Source: Lepidostoma basale (taxonomy: Eukaryota; Arthropoda; Insecta; Trichoptera; Lepidostomatidae). Taken from it: DNA of 64,000 nucleotides. This document shows positions 50,573-59,361 of the stretch, piece after piece. Under the pieces are notes generated by a model. It was not told the origin of the DNA. It worked only from the letters and a program-made list of their open reading frames with translations, and ran no database searches. The DNA is taken from contig JAHDVF020000883.1 of NCBI GenBank assembly GCA_022606425.2, positions 806,001 to 870,000 on the forward strand, written 5' to 3'. Every line of letters starts with the position of its first letter. The stretch's first letter is position 1. The position numbers were made by a program, and so were the translations under genes.

Positions 50573-51044
50573 TGGAGAAAGGCATCGAAAGAAGGTTTGG
50601 TGCTGGGAATAAAATAAATGGCGCACTCAAAGTCATTACTGCAAATAGAAAAATATCCACAGAAGCAAAGATGGCACTACACAATGGAGTTCTAGTGCCA
50701 ACCCTCATGTATGGAAGTGAAGCTTGGAGCTGGCAAAAGAAGGATGAAATCAGGATAAACGCCGTAGAAATGAGATCACTAAGAAGAATGTGCGGGAAAA
50801 CGTATGATAGAATACCGAACGATGAAATAAGAAAGAAATGTAAGGCAGGGATAAAATTAAAAAAGGATCCCGATCAATTACTAAAAGGCGGTCACATTCG
50901 CGGTCGGAATAATCGAAGTGCGTGTACGGTACGATGTATGAATGTAGAGGAATCCCGAGAGGTATGCCAGGGCAGAGCATTGTGGCGATCCATCCTCTCT
51001 GCCTACCCCTCCGGCGAAATGGCGCGATGGTTAGTTAGTTAGTC
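50573..51044 (+). mobile_element. LINE A with internal deletion
   Basis: Open frame: KGIERRFGAGNKINGALKVI, GVLVPTLMYGSEAWSWQKKD, KTYDRIPNDEIRKKCKAG, then a direct jump to DQLLKGGHIRGRNNRSACTV, so the WFGHME to GRPRKTW part is deleted in frame. Ends AYPSGEMA and TTAG. RIPND subfamily. Confidence 0.9.
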
Positions 51045-51737
51045 CCTTAACAGAGACATTTCATATTGTTTTTATTTATTTTTTAAACTTAACCTTATCA
51101 CAGATCTAGTTCATACCGCAGGTGTTCCTTTGTTTTCCTGCCGTTCGTCTTTTGTTTCCGGCAAGAATTCAATTTAAAATCTCGCCCCGCCAACAACCCC
51201 CGCTGGTAATTAACTTTGGGCCCCTAGAATCTGACGGTTAAACCCTCGGCGTCCGTCTGACGTTTCGGTCTCGTAAGGGGCCCATCCGATGTTTGAAGTT
51301 TAAACCCCGACGGACTGTTCTGGTCTTTAGTACAGCTAGTTGTATGGTGAGGCGAGGTTAGCGAATGTGCGGATTTTTTTGCCTTCACTCTTGTCCTAGT
51401 TTCAGAGACTTGTGTAAAATATTAAAAATTGTAAAATAATTTTAAAAATGCATTATTTCTAAGAATTCAATTTAACCCTTTCGTGGGCGGTGGGAATACG
51501 TATTCCCACTTTCGAAATTGCTCTAAAAAGATCAGTGGCAATTACGTTTCCTAAATTTATTCGCTCGAGTTATCAGCTTTATCGGTTGAACTTTTAACTG
51601 GCAGTTGAATTAAAAAAAAAACACGCGTTTTTTTTTGTTTTTGAGTGTCGTGCGTCAGTTAATTTTTTGACAAAATTTTCAAGTGAATAAGGATTTTGAC
51701 GATTGATTTCAGTTCTATAGACATTTATTTCACGACA
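51045..51737. other. Unassigned intron
   Basis: 51130-51330 is moderately CpG-rich. TTAACCCTTTCGTGGGCGGT at 51473 with the GGGAATACGTATTCCC palindrome (51491-51506) resembles a piggyBac-like end; no partner end is convincing. Confidence 0.4.
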
Positions 51738-52245
51738 ACAACAAACCATCCCGCATCCCGTAGGGGTAGGCAGAGAAAATGGACCGCCACACTACTCTAT
51801 CCTGGCACACCTCTCTAGCTTCCTCCACATTCATATAGCGATATATGTGAAAGCGAAGCAAGGAACTGGCGTAAAAATGATGACAGTAGAATAAATGCAG
51901 TAGAAATTAGATCACTTAGAAGAATGTGCGGAAAAACAATGTATGATAGAATATCCAATAAAGGAGAAAGGAATGTAAAGGGAATGAATGCATCCTAAAT
52001 ATAATTAATAAAGGGTCACTTAGATGATTTAGATATATGAACGAATGGATGAGGAAATAATGGTTTAACAGATATATGAAAGTATTGTGAATGGAAAAAA
52101 AAGTCGAGGAAGGTCAAGGAAAACAGGGCATGATCAAATCTGTGTGTGAATGTAGAAGAGGCACGAGAGTGTGTCAGGATAGAACAGTTTGGCGGTCCAT
52201 CATTTTCCTTTCGGGGAAACGGCGTGATGGTTAGTTAGTTATTTA
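51738..52245. mobile_element. Two LINE A fragments in opposite orientation
   Basis: 51738-51838 (-) is a terminus (CCATCCCGCATCCCGTAGGG). 51840-52245 (+) covers the YVKAKQGTGVKM-like to terminal TTAG region with many frameshifts; it is an old copy. Confidence 0.75.
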
Positions 52246-52480
52246 GTATCGTTTTGAATTGATTGCTCTCCCTGTCGTCATCACCATGGGCAGGTAGATT
52301 CTAAATTACGGTAAATTGTTCACTGCCATCTTTGGTTATCGATATATTTCTATTTGCAGTGATGTTTTTGAGTGCACTATTTATTTTGTTTCCAGCATCA
52401 ACCCATATTTCTATGTTTTTCTCCATTTGTCCATCAACAAGAGTTAACACGCTTCCTAGATGAGTCATTCAAGATAATCA
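52246..52480 (-). mobile_element. LINE E scrap joined to LINE A fragment
   Basis: 52246-52318 resembles the LINE E CTCTTCCTACTGGCATCACC region. 52318-52480 matches minus-strand LINE A from the AKMAV to LGSVLT region. Confidence 0.6.
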
Positions 52481-52734
52481 TTTTGGAAATTGCTGTTTTT
52501 GATATTGATTAAATAATTTTCATTATTAATATTCTGTTTCCTTGGCATGAAACTTGATCATTAATATGAAACAGACGTTTCCATTCACATGAATGATTTA
52601 AAATGAAGTTTCATATCATTGTTCAAGAAACAAATTGTTTTTATTATAAATAGTCCATTGTTTTGGCCAAAACACTATGATACTTCAACATTATTACTGT
52701 TAAAATTTAAAACACAGTTATAATATCACAATTG

Positions 52735-52885
52735 CTTTTATTCACTGAGAGTGTCGCGACAGCTGTTTCGCCAACCGATGTTGGCATCATCAGGTGTTAC
52801 AATAAACGTTTATTGTAACACCTGATGATGTCAACATCGGTTTGCGAAACAGTTGTCGCGACACTCTCAGTGAATAAAAGAAATT
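52735..52885. mobile_element. Penelope-like palindrome with hammerhead-like cores
   Basis: Arms TTTTATTCACTGAGAGTGTC and the complement GACACTCTCAGTGAATAAAA. The centre GTTACAATAAACGTTTATTG is itself a palindrome. Minus arm: CTGATGA, stem II GCCAAC/GTTGGC, GAAA, stem III ACAGCTGT, cleavage C. Stem I does not pair in either arm, so a whole ribozyme is not supported here. Confidence 0.7.
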
Positions 52886-53035
52886 GTGATATTATAACAG
52901 TGTTTTATATTTTAACGGTAAAATTGTTTTTCGATGACCTTGAAAAGATTTGTAGAGAAAGAAATATTTTAGGGTGGATGCGTGAAATATAAATTAAATA
53001 AAAACAAAAGTCCAGATCGTCCAGCTGACATGTGG

Positions 53036-53232
53036 ACCATAAATTTATTTTGTGGACGTTGGACGATCGAAATGTGCGCGGGAGATGCCTACTGGTGGCG
53101 ATGAGGTTCCAACCTATCACACCTCGTCTCCTGCGGGGGCGAAGAGAGAAGGATGGAGTGCCGCATCGATTAATGTGTGGCAGTCCTTTCTTCTGCCTAC
53201 CCCTTCGGGGAGACGGCGTGATGGTTAGGTTA
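53036..53232 (+). mobile_element. SINE-L, just upstream of an sm exon
   Basis: TTTATTTTGTGGACGTTGGA, GTGCGCGGGAGATGCC, CTCGTCTCCTGCGGGGGCG and the terminus CTACCCCTTCGGGGAGACGG. It ends 46 bp before the exon at 53278, in front of its polypyrimidine tract. Confidence 0.87.
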
Positions 53233-53277
53233 GAAATATTTTACATGTAATAATTATTTTTATTTTTATTTTTTCAG

Positions 53278-53329
53278 CCCGAGAGACTTAACGTTTTCAA
53301 AAACAACCAAGAAAGTTGGGATTATACAA
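53278..53329 (+). CDS. sm: hnRNP L / smooth exon (end of RRM, linker)
   Basis: Internal exon of 52 bp. It reads PERLNVFKNNQESWDYT plus one base of the next codon. hnRNP L proteins continue the IEYAK strand with PTRLNVFKNDQDTWDYT, so the match is direct. The start follows a TTTTTATTTTTTCAG acceptor (53263-53277), the end precedes GTAAGT (53330). Phase 0 at the start agrees with the exon at 22427; phase 1 at the end leaves an A for the next codon (asparagine in hnRNP L). The next exon is not seen in the remaining 10.6 kb. Confidence 0.93.
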
Positions 53330-53489
53330 GTAAGTCATATTTATATATATCATATTTTTATTAATGTAGTTTTTAGTACATACATAATAGAGTTATATTG
53401 TATTTATTATTTATTATATTTTATTGCTTGTATGTGATCTGAAATTACGAGTATATATTTTAAATTATATTTTTGTATGAACGGAAAGT

Positions 53490-53560
53490 AAGTAAAGATG
53501 GCTGTGCATAACGGAATTGTAGTGCCAAACTTTATGTATAGAAGTGAGGATTGGATTGGT
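53490..53560 (+). mobile_element. LINE A scrap
   Basis: AAGATGGCTGTGCATAACGG and GTGCCAAACTTTATGTATAG match the KMAVHNGVLVPTLMYG region. Confidence 0.65.
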
Positions 53561-53592
53561 AGAAGAAGTATTTTTTGTTTAATTTACAACTA

Positions 53593-53731
53593 ACTAACTT
53601 ACCATCACGCCGTCTCCCGAAAGGGTAGGCAGAAAGAATGGACTGCCACATTTTAACCGATACGGCACTCCATCCTTCTCTTTTCGTCCCGCGGGAGACG
53701 CGGTGTGATGGGTTGCGAACCTTTATTTTCA
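53593..53731 (-). mobile_element. SINE-L, 5' truncated
   Basis: The reverse complement starts AGGTTCGCAACCCATCACAC, then CGCGTCTCCCGCGGGACG, and ends CTACCCTTTCGGGAGACGGC plus TTAG. Truncated inside the hairpin. Confidence 0.87.
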
Positions 53732-54387
53732 AATTGAATGTTTCTTTATTTTACATTATGTCAAATTTGGGTTTAAAAAAAAAACTTCGCGATCACTCAT
53801 CATTAGTGCCCATTAATTTATTTGAATTATTCATAAATTAAAGTAAATTAAACGCATTTAATAAATAACGCGACACAAGCAATATAATAACATAATACTG
53901 TCAAATCAGTTTCGACATTTTCGGACAGACAGCAAGCGAGTCACCAACCGAAAAGCTTCGGTGTGTCTGTAGCCTAAATATATATTTTTTGTGTCGTCTT
54001 TATTGCGCCTTCGGATGAATTTGAATGTTGAGTATGTCGCAAATGCGGCGCCAACAGCGTCAAAAGGGTTAAATATTGTATCGAATCTCGGGTTTCAAAC
54101 TGGCGCAATAGTTTGGTACAATTTACGAGAGCAGCAGTAAACGAATCATTGGAGATTTTAGTGCATTCGGCGCACTAATGTACCTCTTAATGGCCTCATT
54201 AGAGCCCTCCTGATATACGACCGTAATAATTGCGAGGTACTAGTCCTTGTCGGATTATTACGATTCGCTTTTATTGTATAATATCCAGGTACTTCCATTC
54301 CGGCTCATGTTTATGTAAAGCCCATCCAGGTAATAATATTCTCATCTCTAGGCTGTCCTGTCAAATGTCGTTCATATTTTTATATCA
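53732..54387. other. Intron, nothing recognised
   Basis: Mixed sequence without matches inside the window; weakly CpG-rich near 54030-54060. Confidence 0.4.
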
Positions 54388-54600
54388 TTATTATTATTGT
54401 TGAATTCCTCTTTACATCATTACAGCGCCAGCCAAATTGATGTAAAGGGTATACCTATCATATATTCTCGTGACATGAGATAGGCAGCTTATCTGTTTTA
54501 TGACAAAGACAGTGCGACAATCACACTGCATCGCTGGGAATCGAACCCGGGTCCTTCGGTATGGCAGTCGCAGCACCTACCACTCGGCTACGAAGGTTGT
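54388..54600 (-). mobile_element. SINE2 (tRNA-derived), fullest copy
   Basis: Read on the minus strand: a tRNA-like head with A box TAGCCGAGTGG, B box GGGTTCGATTCC, then body and an (ATT)n tail. The tRNA part CCGAGTGGTAGGTGCTGCGA does not fold to a closed acceptor stem, so it is a SINE and not a tRNA gene. Confidence 0.88.
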
Positions 54601-54769
54601 TATCGTAAATCAGGACATAAGAATTTGAGATATCATGTCAACCGTATTGAATAAAGTCAGTTTTGGAAAAAACGCGTTTAAAGTCGAGTTTTGCGCGATC
54701 TAATTTGGGTATGTTATATTTATATTTTTCTTAATCAGTGATCCCAGCATCATACCTACAATTTTTGAA

Positions 54770-54925
54770 CAAACAAACCATCACGCCGTTTCTCCGCAGG
54801 GGTAGGCAGAGAGAATGGACCGCCACACTACTCTATCCTGACAAACTACTCTTTACTCTCTTAATACCTCTCCACATTCATACAACGAGTCATACACGCA
54901 CGTCGATTCCTCCCTTTTCCTACAA
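54770..54925 (-). mobile_element. LINE A terminal fragment
   Basis: CAAACAAACCATCACGCCGT through CATACACGCACGTCGATTCC. TIYDRISNAD-type terminus. Confidence 0.77.
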
Positions 54926-55624
54926 TTGTTGGCCTTCCATGAAGTCGATTTCTAATGATTTATTGAGTATAAAAGAGTTTTCGTAATATGAGCTCTTCCC
55001 AGGTAGTCAAAGTTTGTCTGTCGCCTATAGTTCATATGTCCCGTCCGGACCGAATTAGTCGGTGCGTCACAAAAATAGAAAATATTCAGAATTTTAGAAA
55101 ATCGTTTCAGTATCGTATTCTTAAAGGTATAAACTTTAGAAATATATGCAATACAAAAAACGATTCTTAAATTTTTTTATACTAGAATACCCCTTTAAGT
55201 TTATGAAATATTAATGTCAAAATGGGCTTGTTTCGAATTAACGAGACTCCTTTTCCTGGTAGATTACGTAGTAAGAGTGTATTGAGTAAAATATTGCCGC
55301 TGCTTCGTTTATTACGTCGTATTAGTCTATTTAACGATGGCTTTGATGTGAATAATAAGAATTGTAACTTGTCAATTGTGAGACGTTTCTTGGGATTATT
55401 ATTTTATGGGTTATATAACTGTAATTAGATCTTCCCGAGTTGCGATTGATGTGCTAATTAATACAATTCTAGGATGCTTTTATAGCCTTACTTGTTACCC
55501 GTAATTAAACTCCCTTTAACATCGTGTACCGGAGTAAGGCATCGAACTGGTACAACAAATAATATAAATAAGACTGAAGGAAGTCAGTGGCATTAAAATT
55601 TATCATACTCGTACAATCTCTTCT
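54926..55624. other. AT-rich intron, nothing recognised
   Basis: No repeat partner or exon signal found. Confidence 0.4.
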
Positions 55625-56035
55625 TCTTCCTTATTGTAGACCAATGAAGGAACTTCACTGGCTTAAAATCCGAGAGCGAGTAAAATATAAATTGTGTTTG
55701 ACAGTGTTTAAGGCTCGACACCAGAGAGCGCCAGCGTATATATCGGACCTCTGCGTGACACCCATGCCAACGGAAAGGCAACGTTCACTCCGATCAGTAG
55801 AAACAAGTGCAAACAACACAACAATTCCAGTCAGAGCTAATAAAGCAAGTTTCTATGATCGTGCTTTCAGCGTTGCGGGTCCGTTGGCGTGGAATAGCCT
55901 CCATGTTAGTATTAATTATGAGGATAGTGACATTAAATTTAAGAAACTTCTAAAGAATGCACTGTTCGGTCAGTCATTTCCTAGTGCGCCCTTGGAGTAA
56001 TTGATTTTACAAAACGGCGCACTTAAAATATAAGT
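55625..56035 (+). mobile_element. LINE H (L2/CR1-like) 3' end, open frame
   Basis: ELHWLKIRERVKYKLCLTVF, HQRAPAYISDLCVTPMPTER, FYDRAFSVAGPLAWNSLHVS and KLLKNALF before the stop at 55998-56000. Typical L2/CR1 C-terminus. The frame is intact from 55643, unlike the sister copy at 31445-31885. Confidence 0.9.
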
Positions 56036-56104
56036 CATCGAAATAATAATAATAATTAACTTAAATATACGTTATTTTTTTTTTCATTGTGATGATATAG
56101 TTCA

Positions 56105-56480
56105 TCTTCTTCTTCTTCTTCTTCTTCCTTAGCCTTTTCCCGTCCACTCCTGGACAAAGGCCTCCTCCATTCGCTTCCATGTCACTCTGTCCTGTGCAGA
56201 CTGCATCCAGGTTATTCCGACGTGTCTGTTCAGATCATCCTTCCACCGTAGTTGCGGTCGCCCTGCACTTCTCTTCGCCGTCCACGGTCTCCAAGTCAGC
56301 AGTCTTCTTGTCCATTTTTTATCTGAGCTTCTGGCTACGTGACCTGCCCATTGCGATTTTAGAGTCGCCACCCGGTGGATGATGTCAGTGACCTTTGTTT
56401 TTTTTCTCTCACCGTATCGTTTCTGACTCTGTCTCTCAGGCTTATTCCTAACATGGCTCTTTGGGTCACTCGTAGAGGGC
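56105..56480 (-). mobile_element. LINE D 3' end
   Basis: Minus strand: KVTDIIHRVATLKSQWAGHV, RSAGRPQLRWKDDLNRHVGI and the MEEAFVQEWTGKG stop, with a GAAGAAGAAGAAG tail seen as CTTCTTCTTCTTC. Confidence 0.88.
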
Positions 56481-57065
56481 AATGTAACAGTTTCAAGACC
56501 ATAAGTACCAACTGGCAGAACTTAGACTTTTCGTTTCAGGTTGATCGGTATTTTCTGGTTTTTAAGGATGTAACTCATGTTTCCGAAAGCTGCCCAGCCT
56601 TGTCCAATAGTTCATACCTGTAATATATTATTTAATAAACGACAAATCTACAACGGCGCCATTTTGAATCTCCCGTCGCCATTTTGTCGTGTGCAACTTC
56701 GGACGTTCCTAATTCGAAATGGCGCCCCGCGGGACGCGTCGTTCCCGCCGATATTAGGGCGGGCGGCCGTGCCCACCGGATGTATTAATTAAACAAATCG
56801 CCAACGATCAAAACGGCATATTGTTATATAGCGGCCGACATCTTGTTAGACTAATTACCGGCGGATTTCAGTATTCGGGCTAATGCATTAATTTCCTCTG
56901 CCTCTCGCATTACGTGAACTAGTATTTTAGTCGCGTCCATTATAATATCGGTTTCAACGGTCCATCACTCAAGTGAAATATGACAGCGCGTTCAATGAAA
57001 GAGAGCGTCAATGACCAATAATTGAAAATGGCCATTTGAATAAATATTATATAATTACACTACTC
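56481..57065. other. Intron with strongly CpG-rich segment
   Basis: 56640-56960 contains GGCGCCCCGCGGGACGCGTC, GGGCGGGCGGCCGTGCCC and two GGCGCCATTTTG / CGCCATTTTG motifs. Unique within the window. Confidence 0.45.
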
Positions 57066-57069
57066 AATA

Positions 57070-57520
57070 TCTTCTTCTTCTTCGTCAGCCCTTATCGGTC
57101 TACTGCTGGACATAGGCCTCCTCCCTTCCCTTCCACTCGTCTCTATTTCCTGCCAGCCGTAGCCACATTTTCCCCCCCCACGGCAGCAATGTCGTCGGCC
57201 CACCTTTTTTGCGGCCTGCCGACGTTTCTCCTATTCTCCCATGGTCTCCACCTTACTATTTTCTGGGTCCATCTATCCTCACTCTGTCTCGCCACATGAC
57301 CCGCCCATTGCCACTTCAGTCTCGCTAGTCGTTCCATGATGTCCGTTATTTTTGTTCGGCGTCTAATCTCCTCATTTCTGATTCTATCTCGGAGACTGAC
57401 GCCGAGCATATGTCTTTCCATGGAACGCTGCGTGACTCTCAATCTTTCTACATTTCTCTTGGTGAGGGTCACAGTTTCCATCCCATACGTCATCACCGGC
57501 AGTATGCATGAATCATAAAC
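57070..57520 (-). mobile_element. LINE D 3' end, diverged subfamily
   Basis: Minus strand: MTYGMETVTLTKRNVERLRV, TKITDIMERLARLKWQWAGH and NVGRPQKRWADDIAAVGG, with (GAA)n tail at 57072. Open for 117 codons (57496-57143). Confidence 0.87.
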
Positions 57521-57554
57521 TTTTCTCTTCAGACATACATATAATTACACTTCT

Positions 57555-58150
57555 CAATATCTTCTTCTTCTTCTTCAGCCTGTATTGACCGTCCACTCCT
57601 GGACGTAGGCCTCCTCTCGCATTTTCCATTCTCTTCTATCCTGAGCGATCCGCATCCAGGCACTTCCCACACTTCTCCGGACATCGTCGCGCCAACGCAA
57701 CTGTGGGCGCCCAACTCCACGCTTTGCCGTCCTTAGCCACCAGCACAGCAGTCGCCTTGTCCACTTTTCATCTGGAGCGCGAGCGACATGTCCCGCCCAT
57801 CGCCACTTGAGGGTTGCGGCCATCTCGGCCTTGGTATTAGTCTTTTTAAAAATAAAAAAAAAGACTAATACCAAGGATTTAAATCAATGATATTAGAATT
57901 TATTATTACAATCTTCAATGTGAGCAGAAAATAGCTCATTATTATAAAGAAGGAATCTGGTCGTGTCCAGGCTTGAACCCATGTCCCCTGGATCAGGAGC
58001 CAAGCGTTCTATCCCCTAGACCACCACCCGATCTTGATAACATCGGAAACCTTTGTCCTGACTCTGCCCTCATTTCTGAGTCTGTCCCGTAAACTGATAC
58101 CCAACATGGCTCTCTCCATTGCTCTCTGAGTGACTCTTAGCTTGTTGGCT
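57555..58150 (-). mobile_element. LINE D 3' end split by SINE1
   Basis: 58150-58035 gives LRVTQRAMERAMLGISLRDR and RTKVSDVIK. 57840-57555 gives AATLKWRWAGHVARAPDEKW, GVGRPQLRWRDDVRRSVGSA and REEAYVQEWT. SINE1 lies between. Confidence 0.85.
57841..58034 (-). mobile_element. SINE1, full length, nested in LINE D
   Basis: Minus strand: head GGGTGGTGGTCTAGGGGATA, B box GGGTTCAAGCC, body, 3' end CCTTGGTATTAGTC. The 3' end forms a hairpin with flanking sequence (TTGGTATTAGTC and GACTAATACCAA). ATCT on both sides may be a short target duplication. Confidence 0.87.
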
Positions 58151-58184
58151 TGTTGGCTTGTCTGCTACTCAATATTACAACACT

Positions 58185-58300
58185 TTATTTCATAAAATTT
58201 ACAACACTTTATTTGGTAACACCAACCGGTTTCGCTCCCGCCGGAGCTGTCAGGATGAGAGAGTAAACTGAAAAAAATCTCACTTTATTTCATTTAACAC
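58185..58300 (-). mobile_element. Penelope-like terminal repeat scrap
   Basis: CACTTTATTTGGTAACACCA, CCGGTTTCGCTCCCGCCGG and CTCACTTTATTTCATTTAAC. Contains the hammerhead-like motif 58220-58257. Confidence 0.6.
58220..58257 (-). ncRNA. Hammerhead-like motif, core damaged
   Basis: Minus strand: stem I CATC/GGTG (one wobble), CTGACA (lacks one core base), stem II GCTCC/GGAGC with loop GGCG, GAAA, palindromic stem III ACCGGT, T at the cleavage site. Confidence 0.5.
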
Positions 58301-58309
58301 AGACACAGC

Positions 58310-58830
58310 GAAGCATGGAACTGTCAAAACAACGATGAAAGTAGAATAAATGCAGTGGAAATGAGATATCTTAGACGAATGTGCGGAAAACTGTGTATCG
58401 AATGATTAATGTAAGTGAATGCGGTGTGAATTAAATGGTAATGAACAAAATAATGAAAGGATCATTAAGATCGAAACAGCTGTCGCGACGATTTTATAAA
58501 AAATAAACTTAATTTTTGATATTAAAACAGTGTTTTTAATTTAACAGTGAATAAGATGGTTTGTACACATGAAAAGAATGAATGAAGAAAGAATGGTTAA
58601 AAAACTATATGTTAACAATGTAAATGGAACTAGAAATAGCGGAAGACCGAGGAAAACGCGGCACGATCAAATAAATCAAATGGACGTCGGCCACGTGAGG
58701 AGTCGGAGAAATCGACGTGCGTGCATGACATGATTTATGAATGTTGAGGAAGCGCGAGCAGCAAAGGAAAGTGTGGCAGTCCATTCTTTCTGCCTACCTA
58801 TTCGGTGAGACGGCGAGTAGTTACTTAATT
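58310..58830 (+). mobile_element. LINE A split by a Penelope-like piece
   Basis: Continues across the insert: WNCQNNDESRINAVEMRYLR to MKGSLRW, then WFVHMKRMNEERMVKKLYVN, GRPRKTRHDQINQ and the terminal region. Several deletions. The tail is lost after GGCGAGTAGTTACTTAATTA. Confidence 0.83.
58472..58551 (+). mobile_element. 80-bp Penelope-like insertion with target duplication
   Basis: TAAGAT at 58466-58471 and 58552-58557 is an exact duplication. The insert begins CGAAACAGCTGTCGCGAC, the same sequence as the hammerhead arms at 52735-52885, and ends AACAGTGTTTTTAATTTAAC plus AGTGAA. It is a 5' truncated copy starting inside the ribozyme. Confidence 0.85.
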
Positions 58831-58984
58831 AGTTGTATTATGATCATAAGGAGATGAGAGAACTGTTTTAAAGTCATTTTGACCTAAATGGCGCTTAAAA
58901 CATTTTTTGCTCTCAGGTACAGAAATTTAGTATGAGATTTGACGTAGTTGATAAAGAAACAATAAATATTATTTAAACAAATAA

Positions 58985-59336
58985 AAAAAACATCACGCCG
59001 TTTCCCCGCATGGGTAGGCAGAGAGAATGGACCGCCACACTACTCAATCCTGACACATTTCTCTAGCTTCCTCCATATTCATACAGCGAGTCATACACGC
59101 ATGTCGATTCTTCCGGCTTCTGACATGACCAACCATGATTTTTGATTAATTTGGTCATGCCATGTTTTCCTCGGTCCACCTCGACTCCGTACTCCATTTA
59201 CATCAACGTATACTTTTTTAACCATTCTTTCTTCACCCATGCGCTCCATATGTCCGAACCAACGCAGTGATCCTTTCATAATTTTGTTCATACTACCTTC
59301 TTTCGCTCTACATTCCTTCCTAATATCAGCATTTGA
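58985..59336 (-). mobile_element. LINE A 3' fragment
   Basis: CATCACGCCGTTTCCCCGCA. The minus strand gives MNKIMKGSLRWFGHMERMGE and the RKTWHDQINQ region with small deletions. TIYDRISNAD subfamily. No TTAG tail. Confidence 0.85.
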
Positions 59337-59361
59337 GATTATAAATATTATTTATGTGTAT

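Noticed and set aside
52757..52860. Complete hammerheads in the palindrome 52735-52885
   Set aside because: Core and stem II are good in the minus arm, but stem I does not pair in either arm. I list it only as hammerhead-like.
51473..54072. A piggyBac-like element between TTAACCCTTTCG and its inverted counterpart AAAAGGGTTAA
   Set aside because: The ends share only about six bases beyond TTAA and the interval contains an sm exon, so it cannot be one transposon.
54520..54600. A tRNA gene on the minus strand (A and B boxes present)
   Set aside because: It is the head of SINE2, repeated at 18269 and 50395, without a proper cloverleaf.
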